Of a stretch of 64,000 bases of DNA, positions 34,026 to 46,143 are shown in pieces (position 1 is the first letter of the stretch; the number at the start of each line of letters is the position of its first letter). Source of the DNA: Prunus persica (Eukaryota > Streptophyta > Magnoliopsida > Rosales > Rosaceae); NCBI RefSeq assembly GCF_000346465.2, contig NC_034015.1, positions 3,268,658 to 3,332,657 on the forward strand, given 5' to 3'. The notes under the pieces are model-generated. The model did not search any database. It was not told where the DNA came from and saw nothing but the letters and a program-made list of their open reading frames with translations. The translations under genes were made by a program, and so were the position numbers.

Positions 34026-36680
34026 CCTTATTTAAGCTAAAACAAAAGCAAATGAAAGGACTCAAATATTAACTACGATACATGTATTGTACTAGAAACC
34101 ACATGCATCTGAATTTATTCCCCTGCACCACCCAAGACTTCTTGACTTTCCAATTACCCAATAATGGATCAGTCATTAAACATCTCCCTTAATGCACTGC
34201 ATCATAATCCCCCCGTGAGAAGAAAGTCGCCCTCTCGAGTTTGAATCGAATTCGCCAAGATATTCAGACAAGTCTTGCACATTAAAAGTAGGATGGGTAC
34301 AATAGTTGAAGGCAGCTCGATTTTGTAAGCATTGTCATTGATCTTTTCCAAAATTCGACATGGACCAATTTTCTTTTCCTTCAATTTATTATAAGCGTTA
34401 GATGGAAAACGCTCTTTTTTCAAATAAACCCACACAAGATCACCTTCACGAAATACCTTCACACGTCGATGAGCATTGGTAGCTTCTCTGTACTTCTCAT
34501 TGCTTTCCTTGAGTTTCTTCTTCACATCCTCATGAACTCTTGCTATTGAAACAACAAAATCTTATGCTTTCTTGCTGGTTACTGTAGGATTAGAAATGGG
34601 AACAGGATCAAGATAGTGGCTTGGAGTTTTCCCATAGACAACCTCAAATGGAGTCTTTCTTGTAGAAAGATTTACACTCGAGTTGTAGGCAAATTTTGCT
34701 TGAGGAAGTACTGAATCCCATTGTTTTGGCTTCTTTGCTGGCAAACTCCTGAGTAAATTGCCCAATGTTCTATTCACAACCTCAGTTTGCTCATCCGTTT
34801 GAGGGTGGTAGGCACTACTATAAAGCAAATTAGTACCAATTCTCTTCCACAAATGCCTCCAAAAATGGTTGAGAAATTTTGTATCCCTGTCCGAAACAAT
34901 AGACTTTGGAACACCATGATGCTTAACCACCTCTTTGAAATAAATATCAGCTATATAGGAAGCATCCATTGTTTTCTTGCATGGAATGAAATGAGCCATT
35001 TTAGAGAAACAATCAACAACCACACAAATAGAATCATTACCTCGTTGGGTTCTTGGCAGACCAACTACAAAGTCCATGCTTATATCATGCCAAGGGGCTT
35101 TTGGAACGGGTAATGGCATGTATAACCTAGTATTCTATTTCTTCCCTTTGCTGGTTTATCATATATGACACCTCTTCACATACTGGATGACATTTCAATA
35201 TATTGCAGGCCAAAAATACCTGTCCTTCACAAGGGAAATTGTCTTATCTTTCCCAAAATGTCCACCTAAACCGCCAGAATACAGCGACACTTGAGTAAGG
35301 ATGTTGGAAAACATGAACGACAAACCACCAAGCCCCATTTAGTCTAAGAATACCTGAAACTTGGCATAAAAGATAGAATAAAATACTCAAACCCGTTAAT
35401 TCTAAGAAAACCCAAATTATGAGCAAGGATGAGAGAACACTTTTTTTTTTTTTTTTTTTTTCAATTTCAATTATCAACAACCACTCCCTTGAGAAATATG
35501 AGCATACAAGTATTTAAAGACTTAATCTCTCATCGCATACATTGAACTAGCACCTAAATTAATTAACCCATTAATCCAGATACATTAAGCCCCATCAAAA
35601 TAATTACGACTCTAGCTATTCCATTCGGAATACATGGAATTTATTAGAAGCCAAAACAAAACGTTCATGCATTGAACTTATTAATGCTTTTGATTCAAAT
35701 GCCCCATAAACTAGAATGGCTCTTTATCTGCATCATTTCTCCCCAGGTTGACAAAAATTTGTCCTCGAATTTATGCCTTGTTGAATTTATGCCTTGTTGG
35801 ATTGTTGGTCTTGAAACTGAAATCTCCCACTCCAAAGAAACAAATATTTTGAATATCTGAATATTCTCCAATTATATAAATTCTCCACGGCCAATCTCTT
35901 AATCTAGATATTCTGAATTATGGTATCAACCAAAGTGGTTGCACTACGATGACTGAAATTATCAACCCTCATGAAATCAATATATTCAACAACTTCGAAA
36001 GTCTCATGAGAGTTGAATAAAGCGATGGAATCATCGACAATTGCAATATGAAGGTTGACATAATTTTCCACAACTTCTAAAATGCATTCCATTTGTGTCA
36101 GTTTCATGTCAAAAACCTTATCAACTGTAAAATAATAATCACAACAAATCTCACAAGAACCATCTGAACATCGATCAAATACTGGAGGGATATCCAAATC
36201 TAATAAATGATTAAATGTATGATCACCACTAACTTTTTTTTTTTTTTTTTTTTTTATAACAGCTGGTGTAGATTTGACTTACTACACAACTGGCGTGCAG
36301 TTCCTCCTCAGGATTTCAGTTTTGCAACTAAATCTCGCTCTGATACCAACTGATGAAACACGAAGTGCTGATGCGAAATAGCTAGAAATTACATGAGGCG
36401 CTCAAAGAGAAAGAGTCTTTGATAATAGAAAGAGCATAGCTCTGTTTGACATTACAATTGAAATTCTTAATAATTTATCATCCCCACAGAAGCCTACAGA
36501 CCTTTATTTAAGCTAAAACAAAAGCAATTGAAAGGACTCAAATATTAACTACGATACATGTATCATACTAGAAACCACATGCATTTGACTTTATTCCCTT
36601 GCACCACCCAAGACTTCTTGACTTTCCAATTACTGAATAATGGATCAGTCATTAAACATCTCCCTTAATGCACTGCATCA
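34026..36680 (-). mobile_element. Ty3/gypsy retrotransposon remnant with 330-bp LTR
   Basis: On the minus strand the 5-prime LTR spans 36680-36351, starting TGATGCAGTGC and ending TTTCATCA. A primer site GTTGGTATCAGAGC follows one base later (about 36350-36337). The internal region runs down to a G-rich polypurine tract (ACGGGGGGATTA) next to the 3-prime LTR, which begins at 34204 and is truncated at about 34026. Only the integrase end of pol is recognisable; gag, protease, RT and RNase H are deleted. Poly-T tracts at 35442-35462 and 36234-36256 are embedded in the body. Confidence 0.8.
34202..35119 (-). pseudogene. Ty3/gypsy integrase core and C-terminal domain
   Basis: DDE integrase that inserts the retrotransposon cDNA. 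Residues in order: [20 protein letters not shown] (first Asp), [14 protein letters not shown] (second Asp), [16 protein letters not shown] (Glu), then [13 protein letters not shown]-terminal segment ([19 protein letters not shown], then [22 protein letters not shown]) is a GPY/F-type module. A single in-frame TAA at about 34558-34560 separates the two parts; both are in the same frame. Upstream, 35230-35120 keeps a decayed H2C2 zinc-finger region (FWPAIY, VKRCHI) with stops. The element is not functional. Confidence 0.85.
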
Positions 36681-38316
36681 AAATGTCAAATTAATGATGA
36701 TGAAGATGTTAAGAAGAGCAAATAGTGACCATAGGAGAGAAAGAGTGGGTCTGGACTGGAATAGGTGGGTGGAGGAGAAAGGGATGGGTTGTGGTAGGTG
36801 GTGGGATGGGGCCAGGCTAGATTTTCTTTTTAATTATAAATTTTATAAAGATTTTTTTATTTTTTTATTTTTTTTATCCTTTTGGTTTTATGTATTTAAT
36901 TTTTATTTTATTCGAAAATACAAATATACTCTTAGTATTAATAAAGAATTGGATGAATAATCTAAAATCTAACGGTAGGGGTAATCGGCCACTTCAATTT
37001 ATTCAGGTGTTAAATTGGCTGACCTTTTAGTTCAGGGGTTAAGTTCGATTGGGGTCCTAATTTGTTAGGCCAACATAACCCAACCCAAACTTTCTGTGAC
37101 GGGGTTGGGTTGGACCGCGCCCTCCCCCACAAAAAAAATATATAGCAGTTTATGATTCTTAGACCCAAGACTTGCTCATTATTAGCCCAACATAATCCAA
37201 CCCAAGCTTTTTGTGATGGGGTTGGGCGGTGTGGTTGGGTTAACTCAAAATTAAGCCTACTTTTAAGTTTTAGTTCCAACCCATAATCCAACCTATATAT
37301 AGCAGTTTATGAGTTTTTTAAACTCAAGACTCACTCATTTTTATTAGATTGGATTACGGGTTGACCAGAAATTGTGCCCACCCCTGTGATGTACCATGGG
37401 GGTTTGAACTCGAACCATTTGGGCACACACTAGAGATCCAAGCCAATCCAACTAACACCTCATTGGTCTTAATGGGTTTATTAATAACTAGATTTGTTTT
37501 TACATTTCTCATTTTCATTTCTTCTTTTATGACATGTTTACTTATCAAGAATGGGTATTGGAATGATTCCAATTTGTTCATACTTTTCATGTCACTAACA
37601 CATGGGTATAAAAATAAATTATGTAGGTTTCACCTTAAAATTCATAATCGAGTACCCTTAAAATCAGGAATGGGATCAAGTAGGGGAAGTGGTTGATCTG
37701 ATTTCAATACATTGATTCCCTTATCTAAATTCCCCGATTCATGGCTTTTCCCATTCCTAGTAAGTAGATTATAGTATAACTAGTCCCCTGGCACACACTC
37801 ACTCATGTGTGGCCCAATTGAAATTTTTTATTTTATAAATATAAATATTTTATTTTAAAATTTAAAACAGAGAAATTAGGTGTAATTGTGTCCCAAGAAA
37901 ATAGGACTCATGATCTTATTTTGTTTTTTTAAATAAAATACTGTTAATTTTCCATATTACCCTATTTAATAAATATGTTCATTTCCTAGTTTACTGCTTT
38001 TAACATGGCTTTATAAATAATAGAGATTTTTTATAATTTTTTTTTCATACATAAAATTTTTTTTGTGTACGTGAAAAATGGGAGGGGAAATTGATTATAG
38101 TACCTTACGTGCAACGATAAATATTTTTAACCATTTGACTTGCAAAAAAGCCCAACATATGCACCATGTAACTTTCCTTTATAGATTTTTTGACAGATGA
38201 ATGTGGCACATCAACGCTAAAAGTGAAGTTTGGTGTGATATTGTCAAAATCATTTTCGGACTAACAACATTTCATCCATCGAGGTTTAGGCGTCGTATCA
38301 AAATGAGCCTTGAGAT
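36681..38316. other. Intergenic, AT-rich, with a hAT-like relic at about 37010-37385
   Basis: No gene was found. At 37040-37385 the sequence has repeated CCCAACCCAA and GGGTTGGGTT words in both orientations and ends GCCCACCCCTGTG. Reversed, that end resembles CAGGGGTGGGC-type hAT termini. Within it, tatatagcagtttatga recurs at about 37139 and 37295. The stretch 37820-38080 is low-complexity AT. A stretch near 37865-37990 resembles part of the inverted-duplication arm (about 13480-13580), which suggests a shared repeat. Confidence 0.4.
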
Positions 38317-38832
38317 TAGGGGTGTATGTCGGTTTGAAACCAATACAATTTAGTCAATCCGCATCCGATCCAATATAAATTGGATTGTGATTTTTTTCAA
38401 TCCGATCCAATCACATTAGATCTTTAAACTCAATCCAATCCGATCCAATTGATATTAGATTGGATGATCGGTTTTAATATTAAAAATGACAATAATGAAA
38501 TATTAAACATTTATCTTTATGTTTAATATAATCAAACATATTAATAGACATAAGTGTAAAATATAAATGAAATATTAAAGAAGATTGTTTTGATTATATA
38601 ATATATTAAACGTAACTCCATTAAATGACTTAAAATATTCATAATCTTTTCAACGACAAATACCTACAAGAGCAAAATAAGCATAAAACTAACTAGATTG
38701 GATTTGATTGGATTCTCATAAGCAAATCTGTCATCCAATCCAATCATGTCGGTTTTGAAAATTACGGATCTATTCCAATCCACCAAATCTTCGAAACCGA
38801 TTAAAATTGGATTGAATTGGATTGCATACCTA
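38317..38832. mobile_element. Non-autonomous hAT-like element (relic)
   Basis: The left end TAGGGGTGTATGTCGGTTTG and the right end, reversed, TAGGTATGCAATCCAATTC fit degenerate hAT termini. Subterminal regions carry many ATCCAAT and ATTGGAT words in opposite orientation, and the core is AT-rich. No 8-bp target duplication is visible, so the call is moderate. Confidence 0.5.
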
Positions 38833-38999
38833 AGGTTTCAATTTCATCCATTTTATACATAACATTCCAAATTTGACTAATTCACACCGCCCATTAGATA
38901 GATCTTCTGGTCTGACATTAAATGTAGGTGTGGCAGCTGTGAGACCCACCACATATATTGATGGCCTAGTCCAAATAGTCCACGAGAAGGGCATTTTAG

Positions 39000-39530
39000 A
39001 AAAGGAAAAAAAAAACTGTGTTTAGACTTGACCAAGGATTTGAAGTCGTTACCCCCTTTAACCGAACATCAATTCGATAGTTTCATACCACAAAAAACAC
39101 ACATCAATTCCAGAGGAAACTTCTTACAGAGTGTGCCCTACCTTCTGTTGCAAAGAAGAAGATCAAAAAGCAATTCGATTCCTAGAATGGATGAAGAGGC
39201 GCTAATGTGTTGGTGTGGCAAGGATGCTACAATTCGAACCTCTTGGATAGATTCAAATCCTAGGATTCGATTTTTCATTCCATGGAAAGGTATGTGAGGG
39301 TAAGAAGGTATGGGTTGATCCGGAAATGTTTGACCCGTCAAAGGCCGTGATTCATGGGTTTCTAAAATTGCGGAATAAGCTCGAGAAATAATGGTAAACC
39401 AATAATCACAATAATCAAACCAATCAACACACCCATTGACAAAATAGTTACCTCTTAGTTCACCATCGTGGTGCATTTAAATAGAAAATTCATCATCGTC
39501 TCATGCATGTCAAAAGCCACAAATCAATTT
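39000..39530. mobile_element. Internally deleted MuDR-like relic (GRF ORF plus mudrA N-terminus)
   Basis: Plus strand 39187-39297 reads MDEEALMCWCGKDATIRTSW and NPRIRFF, a GRF zinc-finger start; stops follow. Immediately next to it, minus strand 39476-39390 reads MHHDGELRGNYFVNGCVDWF, matching the mudrA N-terminus MHHGGRLIHKYYVDG of the element at 27643-33321. The convergent order of the two genes is the same as in that element, with everything between them deleted. No TIRs were identified. Confidence 0.65.
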
Positions 39531-39649
39531 CCCAAATATAAAAAGACACAACTCAAACTTTCCAAATACAAAATCCAAACTTTCTATGTCAGTGTCTCTT
39601 GAATCTTCTATTTACCTATTTTATTTGTTGTTATTTATGTGTAAGGCGG

Positions 39650-40505
39650 CTTTACTGCTAGTTTCTTTATTATTGATAGGAATTATCTTATTAAGACCCT
39701 ATTAATTGATTAAAACCTCAGATTCATACTAGAACCACGATGATTCAATAAAACCCTTTCAAACTAAGTCCCAAAATTTCCTGAGTAAGAACCGTTGGAT
39801 CATCACTTATTCAATGAATAGATATAATGACTAAAAATCCAAAGAAACCTTTGTCCTTTGATCAAAATAAGCCTAAACAAAAGTTTAGTTCGAAAAAAAA
39901 ATCTTTCTATTTATAACCTCTAACTCTTTGAAAAAAAAAATTCGAAGTCCGACCACGAGGTCTAACTATTAAGTATGAATCATAGTTCTAATACTTTGTA
40001 ATCTATTTCATATATATATTCCGTGCTCCATATACTATAATTAATATCCGACGAAGTAAAACCATCTCTATCAAGATGACAGACCCATTCTCTGTACTAT
40101 CCATAGGATCAATTATACACACTCATATTCCGGAAATACAGAAACAAAGAAATTCCATGATCGAACTACCAAAATAGAATGGGATAAAAATCATAAACCT
40201 AAACGCTTCATTTTGTATTGAAAAAGCTAGTTAATGGTTCTTGTGAATCTAATTCATTGAAATTTCATCTAGTAAAATGGAAGAATTATAAATCTCCAAA
40301 ATAATCGATAGGAATATTGCAAATAGAGCCATTGCGAGACCCATCAAAGGAGTAGTTCCCCACCCAGGAGTTACTTTACCATATTCTGAATTCAATGGTT
40401 TGAATAAACTCTCTGTATTAGTTCGTTTGGGGCGGCCAGATCTAGAACTACCCTCAACGTTTTGTGTAGCCATAATATTTTATATTCAGTAAGATCTGTT
40501 GACTT
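39650..40505 (-). other. Nuclear plastid DNA insertion: psbH and petB-intron region
   Basis: The psbH ORF at 40249-40473 is followed on the minus strand by about 600 bp resembling the psbH-petB spacer and the petB group II intron (for example GATCCAACGGTTCTTACTCA near 39810). This matches plastome order. The exact lower boundary is uncertain. The base composition and gene content are plastid-like, whereas the neighbours are transposons. Confidence 0.65.
40249..40473 (-). pseudogene. psbH: psbH, photosystem II subunit H, plastid-derived nuclear copy (open frame)
   Basis: The 74-codon ORF contains [20 protein letters not shown] and the single transmembrane segment [20 protein letters not shown], ending LLDEISMN. 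Plastid PsbH is normally 73 aa. It is a small phosphoprotein of the PSII core. The N-terminal part ([13 protein letters not shown]) is diverged from the usual SGPRRT-type sequence. The ORF is uninterrupted but lacks a nuclear promoter or transit peptide, so expression is not expected. Confidence 0.85.
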
Positions 40506-40564
40506 TGTTTACCATAATATTTTATATCCAGTAAGTCTGGGTAACGTCCCCTATCTAAAAAAAT

Positions 40565-40870
40565 GAGGATTCTTGAGTTTTTTCTCTCTTGCAAAGTATT
40601 CATTCTTCAGTTCCTTTTTTCAAAATACTTCAATTGGTACACGCAAGAAATAGGCCAATTTAGCAGCTTCTTGCTCAATTTCTCGTGGAGTCAAATTCTC
40701 ATCAGTACGAGTCAAGGGAATGGGCCCCTGGCCTTTGATTTCCATATAAAGAACACGACGAGCATAAATACCTTCTTTAATTTCTATTCTGATGGACTGA
40801 ATGTCTTTCATAAGGAATCTGAGGAATATGCGACAATTTTTTCCAGGAAATCCCCAACGAAACATACACA
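40565..40870 (-). pseudogene. ycf4: ycf4 C-terminal fragment, plastid-derived nuclear copy
   Basis: Minus-strand residues [20 protein letters not shown], then [16 protein letters not shown] and [15 protein letters not shown], ending FLRVPIEVF at 40620, are the C-terminal ~85 residues of the plastid photosystem I assembly factor Ycf4. The N-terminal half is absent. In plastomes ycf4 is not next to psbH, so two separate plastid pieces are joined here. A 25-bp near-repeat (cataatattttatat-cagtaag at about 40471 and about 40511) lies at the join. Confidence 0.85.
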
Positions 40871-40913
40871 ACAGTGCATTATTGTCCACATACAAAAGTC
40901 AAACTTTTTTTTA

Positions 40914-43900
40914 AAATATGAAACAGTGGGACAGAACTCCAGAAACAAACTACAACAACCGAATAGAACGGGGTCTGAAAACCCTTAACAGATCATCCGC
41001 CAAAGCCTCCGCAATCCATGGAGACGCAGAGTCAAACCACTGTATGCCTAAGTCCATATTATAACTGCCATTCGCAAGCCTATCAGCTACACAATTTCTT
41101 TCTCAGTTACATGCTGGATAGCACAAGTACTGATATTCTTCATTAAATCCCAGTAGCCATATAACAAACCAACAAGAGGATGAGTACCAGCTATCGCAGG
41201 ATTCATAATAAGGGTCACAACTAGCGCAGAGTCCATTTCAATCAAAATATTTGAAATTCTAAGGTTCACAGCAAGCCGCAATCCAAAGAATAGACCCTAT
41301 AACTTCGCTTCCATAATCTGACCTTTTCCCAAATTTATCGAGAACCCACCAATCCATTCACCAATAGAGTTTCGAATCACTCCTCCAACACCATTATCAC
41401 TTGTAACCATCTTACGCATACCATCAACATTCAATTTAAAATCACCATTCCTTTGAGGATCCCAAGCAAGAGGCACCTGTATTTTAGGAAATTTAAATTT
41501 CCTGTTCTTTGCAGCTGAGAGCTAATCCTTCACAGCCAAATAAATAGTCCGCCTAGGATTATGAGGAAGCCCCCCATCTTTAGTAAAAATCTAATGGTTA
41601 CGCCATTTCCAAATGAACTAGCAAGTAAATATAAAAATAGTGTGCCAAGGAACTCCTTCTCCCCAAGTGGTCTTAGAGCAAATGTTGCCTACACACCAGG
41701 TTTTAACAGGAGCATTAGCAAGGGGGAACACTTGGGTAGGAACTCTAATAGTTTTCCAAACCTCTTGAGCTATGGGGCAATCTCTCAGGAGGTGGATTAT
41801 AGATTCATAAGGCCAATCACATATCCTGCAAAAGGAATCTATAGTAAGTTGTCTTTTGGCTCTTTGCTCATTAGTTAATATTCTTCGATGTAGGATCAGC
41901 AAAAAGAAAATTTTAAGTTTTGGAGGTACATGTAGCTTCCACAAAATATCCAAACCAGGGTCAGATCTCTCACCATCAAGAAACAACAGATCATAAGCTG
42001 ATTTCACTGAGAAAACTCCACTGGAAGTAGCACTTCAAATCTGAGTATCCTGTAAATCACTTCCTGCACCAATAGGTAAGTTAATAATCTTGTGGACAAT
42101 GTCTTCATTTATAACAGTCCTCAATTTATCAATATCCCACCAATTGTTTTTAAAGAAGTTATCCATGGTACAATTATGGTCAACGACATTGAGAGCTCCT
42201 TCATGATGTAGCAACGGTCCCTCAGGGAGCCACGGTCCTTCCAAAACTGAATGGAGTTACCATTCCCAATTCTTCAATTCATGCCTTACTTAAGTAGATT
42301 CACACCATACAATATGTCTTTCTAGGTTGGAGAACCATTTTTCCTACTCTCTAGAGAGGGATCAAGAATGGATTTGCCTTTCAGATACTTAGCTTCAAAG
42401 ATCTTGGTCCATAACCACTGAGCTTTACCATGAATTCTCCATCCAAGCTTAGCAAGTAAGGCTTGGTTCATATTGACAAATTTTTTAAAACCTAATCCTC
42501 CCTTAGCCTTGGGACGACAAACCAAATCCCACTCACAAAGATGAACTTTATTTTTTTTGGTGGCAGATTCTCCCCAAAAGAAATTCCTATTGAGTTTGTC
42601 CAAATCTGCACAAGTGCTCATGGGCAATTTGGCTGTTTGCATTGCAAAGATAGGTATAGCAGTTGTGACAGCTTGAATTAAGGTGGCACGACCAGCGTAA
42701 GAGAGAAGCTTACTCTTCCACGAGGCCAACCTCTTGTGCACCTTGTCAACAATACCATTAAAAGTTTGTTTTGTGACTCTAGAATGTAACAATGGCATGC
42801 CCAAATACCTGCCCAAATTCTCAGTCAAGGGGGAACTGCAAATATTATTAATCTCTCTAGCAAAATCGCGATTAGTGTTTGGGGAACAAAAAATGGCTGA
42901 TTTCTCTAGGGGTGGTTGCTGTTCGGTAACTGCAATTTTTTAGAGAAACCGTAAACTGACCGAGACTTTGCGATATTGACATATTTGATACCGCTTTTGT
43001 TTGAGAAGATGCGGTTAACAGGGATGTGGTTGGACCAAGAAATACGGTCGGTGTCGGCAAAATCGCAAGAACCAAACATATATGCTGGCAAGTTCTTTCA
43101 TGTTTCCCTACTCTCCTCCCACTTCCCAAGGTATGTTGTTTTGGACAGAACTTCCAAAGTTCTTTCACGTAACCTGCCTTTTCTCTCTCTTTTGGGCATT
43201 CACCCATCTCTCCCTTTCTGCTTTTTTTTTTCCTCTTCTTCCTCTTCCATCTCTTTTTTTTTTCTTTCTTCTTTGTGTCTCCCTCTCTTTCCCTTCTTCC
43301 TCTTCCCTCTTCTCTCTCGCTTCATCACAATCCAAAACAGCAAAACAAAAAGACCCACTCCATACTTTTTTTCCCTTTCTTCCCTTCTCTCTTACTCTCC
43401 TCTTTTTTGCATTTTTTTTTCTTTTGAGTTGAGATGAGATTGAGTTGAGAGACAAATAGAGGCTGAGGGATTCATCTAAACGCTAAGTTTATATAAAATA
43501 ATTATAAATAATTATTTAAATAATTAATTAAATATATTGCGATCGGTGCGGTATTCCGCAACATTTGGATTTCTAGAACCGCAACCGCAACCGCAGATTG
43601 CGGTTGGTCTTAGAAACCGCATATTGCGATCGGTTTTCGTAATATGTTGACTCCTATGCGGTAAAACTTCGGTTGGTTTTTGCGTTTTGTGGTGTTGCGG
43701 TACAAAATGCCAGCCCTAGATTTCTCATAGTTGACAGATTTTCCAGAAGCTTGATAAAACAAATCTAAACACCCCTTCATAATGCGAGCTTGCAATGTGC
43801 TAGCTTTAACAAATAAACCAAATCATCGGCAAAGAATAAGTGAGAGACTGTGAGTCCAGATACATAGAACAAACAAATACAAGAAGAGGGGATCTCCTTG

Positions 43901-44366
43901 CCTTATGCCATTGCTAGGTTGGAAAGTTGCAATAAGTCCCCCATTAATACAAACTTGGTATCCAACAGAGTTAACACAAGCCATAATCAGTTTAATGCAA
44001 GGGGAAGGCAGACTTACTTCCTCCAGCACGTTCTCAATAAAATGCCAATTCAAGTGACCATAAGCCTTAAATAGGTCAACCTTCCAGGCAATGAAGCCTT
44101 TCTTATCTTTAGAGGTCCTGAATTTATGCATCAACTCCTGGGCAATTAAGATGTTATCAGTTATATGTCTCCTAGGCACAAAATTCACCTGGTTTGGGCT
44201 GATCCATTGTGTCATCAAGGGCCTTAACCTGCTGAGAATAATCTTGGAGATAATTTTATACAACGTACAACATAAACTTATAGCTAAATTGAACCATGGA
44301 ATGAGGATTATCCACTTTAGGCACAAGAGTAATCAAAGTGTAGTTTAAGCCCTCAGGATCAGAACC
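40914..44366 (-). mobile_element. LINE (L1/RTE-type) copy 1: RT, zf-RVT and RNase H, 5-prime truncated
   Basis: Non-LTR retrotransposon pol, broken into frames. In order on the minus strand: RT fingers/palm 44326-43823 (PNQVNFVPRRHITDNILIAQ, then FKAYGHLNW and GIRQGDPL), FFADDL at about 43838-43820, a hAT insertion, YLGMPLLHSRVTKQTF and NRNFFWGES at 42828-42322, zf-RVT at 42007-41618 (CRICDWPYESIIHLLRDCP), and an RNase H domain at about 41480-41080 (KLNVDG, IEMDS, VADRLANG) with plausible acidic residues. A short poly(A) (read as TTTTTTTT at 40915-40922) marks the 3-prime end. Its upstream part is cut by a second LINE at about 44367. Confidence 0.85.
42907..43718. mobile_element. Non-autonomous hAT element with perfect 8-bp TSD GATTTCTC
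   Basis: The 812-bp element starts TAGGGGTGGTTGCTG and ends CCAGCCCTA (reversed TAGGGCTGG). It is flanked by GATTTCTC at 42899-42906 and 43719-43726. It sits inside LINE copy 1. The interior has a long pyrimidine-rich tract (43170-43430), and the right end has repeated GCGGTT and AACCGC words. No transposase was seen. Confidence 0.92.
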
Positions 44367-46143
44367 AATATTTTTTTATAAAAAAAATAGAAACATTTGT
44401 ATTGATAATCAATAGGAAAGTTATCCTCAATCATACAACAAAAGGAAAACGGACTCATTAAGCACCAGAATACCTAAAATAAAAGGCAACTAACTTACTA
44501 TGCCTGAAAATAAATTTGTAATTAGAAAACAACTTATGTAAAATCATCTTAAGATTGCGCCATATCTCTCATGATGATAGAATAATGATAATCCTTGAGG
44601 CGAAAGGGGAGCAGACATCCCTGATGTCGGTAGAAAGAAGAAAAGACCTAAAAGACTTGCACGAAAATGAACCCTGCTGCTCGATATCCCATATTCTTCG
44701 TTCCAATCTAGAACTACTTAATCTCACCTTCCCCAATATATCCAAAAGTATTACCGCTTCTACAATCTTAGCCTCGAATAGATTCCTTCTGAAGCCAAAA
44801 TCCCAATTAAGAGACAGCCCTTGATTGTTAACAAAATGAGAGATACTTAGATTTTTTTTTCCTGGACAAGGAAAAGAGTCTAGGAAACAAATTTTTCAGT
44901 AGCCCTTCTTTCAGTCAATAGTCCTCCCAAAATCTAATCTTCTCCCCATTTCCAATAGAAAATTTGCAACATTGAAGAAAAGAATTATACCCTTTCGAAA
45001 TCTCTCACCATGGATTCCTACAAGACACATAGACTACCTGTTTAGTATCCCACCCATTGGAGTCGATTCTGTGTTTGCTCTTAATGATCCTATGTCATAA
45101 CGAGTTGGTTTCTAGGGGGAATCTCCACAACCATTTGGCTCTGAGGGCGTCATTTCTTTCTCTTGAAGAACCAATTCCGAGACCACTTGCCTCTTTTGAT
45201 CTAATCACCCTTTCCCACCTGACCAAGTGACTTTTCTTCCCATCTTCCAGTCCTTCCCATAAAAAGTTACACATTAGTTGTTCGACTTTGGCAGCCACAC
45301 TTATAGACATCTTGAATAATGACATATAATAAGAAGGGATGCAGCCTGGATTAGCATTAACCTTCCGCCTTTAGATAAACAAGCCCTCTTCCATTTTTGT
45401 AGTCTTTTCTCCACCTTGTCCATTACTGGATTCCAGCAAGTAAGAGCTCTTAGATTTCCCTCGAGAGGAAGACCCAAATACAACATAGGCCAGCAACCGA
45501 CCTCACATCCTCAACTACCCGCCATATTATCCAGTGAATCGTTACTAAAGTTGATTCCAAAAATGCAACTTTTATCCAGTGAAACAGCACAGAACAACTT
45601 CAACAACTCTAGCAAATTTAACCAATACTCTTCCTTGGAGGTGAGATACTTCCACGTGATCATGCCTAGAAACAAGTCCATGTATTAGATTAGCTTCTTG
45701 AGCCCTTTCTAGTATTCTGCTTAATACATCGCTAACCAAGGTAAATAGGAACAGTAACTTCCCTCTTGCTTTTCCATTAATCATAACGGAAAAGTTGACA
45801 GATTCCAAGCAGCCTTTAATCCAACTCCTCCATTTGATGCCAAAACCTTTCCTTTTCAGCACATCAACGAAAAAATTCCAGTCAACATGGTCGTATGCTT
45901 TCTCAAAGTCAATTTTGAACACCAGTCCCTTTCTTTTATGTTTTCTGACTTCCTCTACGACTTCATTTGCGACTAACACTGCATCTAGAATCTATCTCTT
46001 TCGGACAAAGGCTCCTTGGGATTAGGAAATAGTGTTTCCTAGAACCTCTCTCATTCTTGAAGCCAAAACCTTGGATATCACTTTATATAGGCTCATAACG
46101 AGACTAAACGGTCTATAGTCAGTAACCTTCACGGAATTTACCT
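44367..46143 (-). mobile_element. LINE copy 2, 3-prime part: RT and zf-RVT region
   Basis: This continues the reading of the LINE segment at 54684-57330 after removal of the inserted LTR element: KVTDYRPFSLVMSLYKVISK, then LVFKIDFEKAYDHVDW, GFGIKWRSWIKGCL and MLYLGLPLEGN at about 46130-45300. It continues to NFLWEGLEDGKKSHLV and a zf-RVT-like stretch at about 44870-44540 (WDFGFRRNLFEA). Stops at 46030-45970 fit CAA/CAG-to-TAA/TAG changes. The 3-prime end is an A-rich tail next to LINE copy 1 at about 44367-44385, suggesting that copy 2 inserted into copy 1. Confidence 0.8.

Noticed and set aside
42976..43455. Long ORFs rich in F, S, L or K, R, E (up to 153 codons)
   Set aside because: They come from the pyrimidine-rich interior of the hAT element and show no domain.
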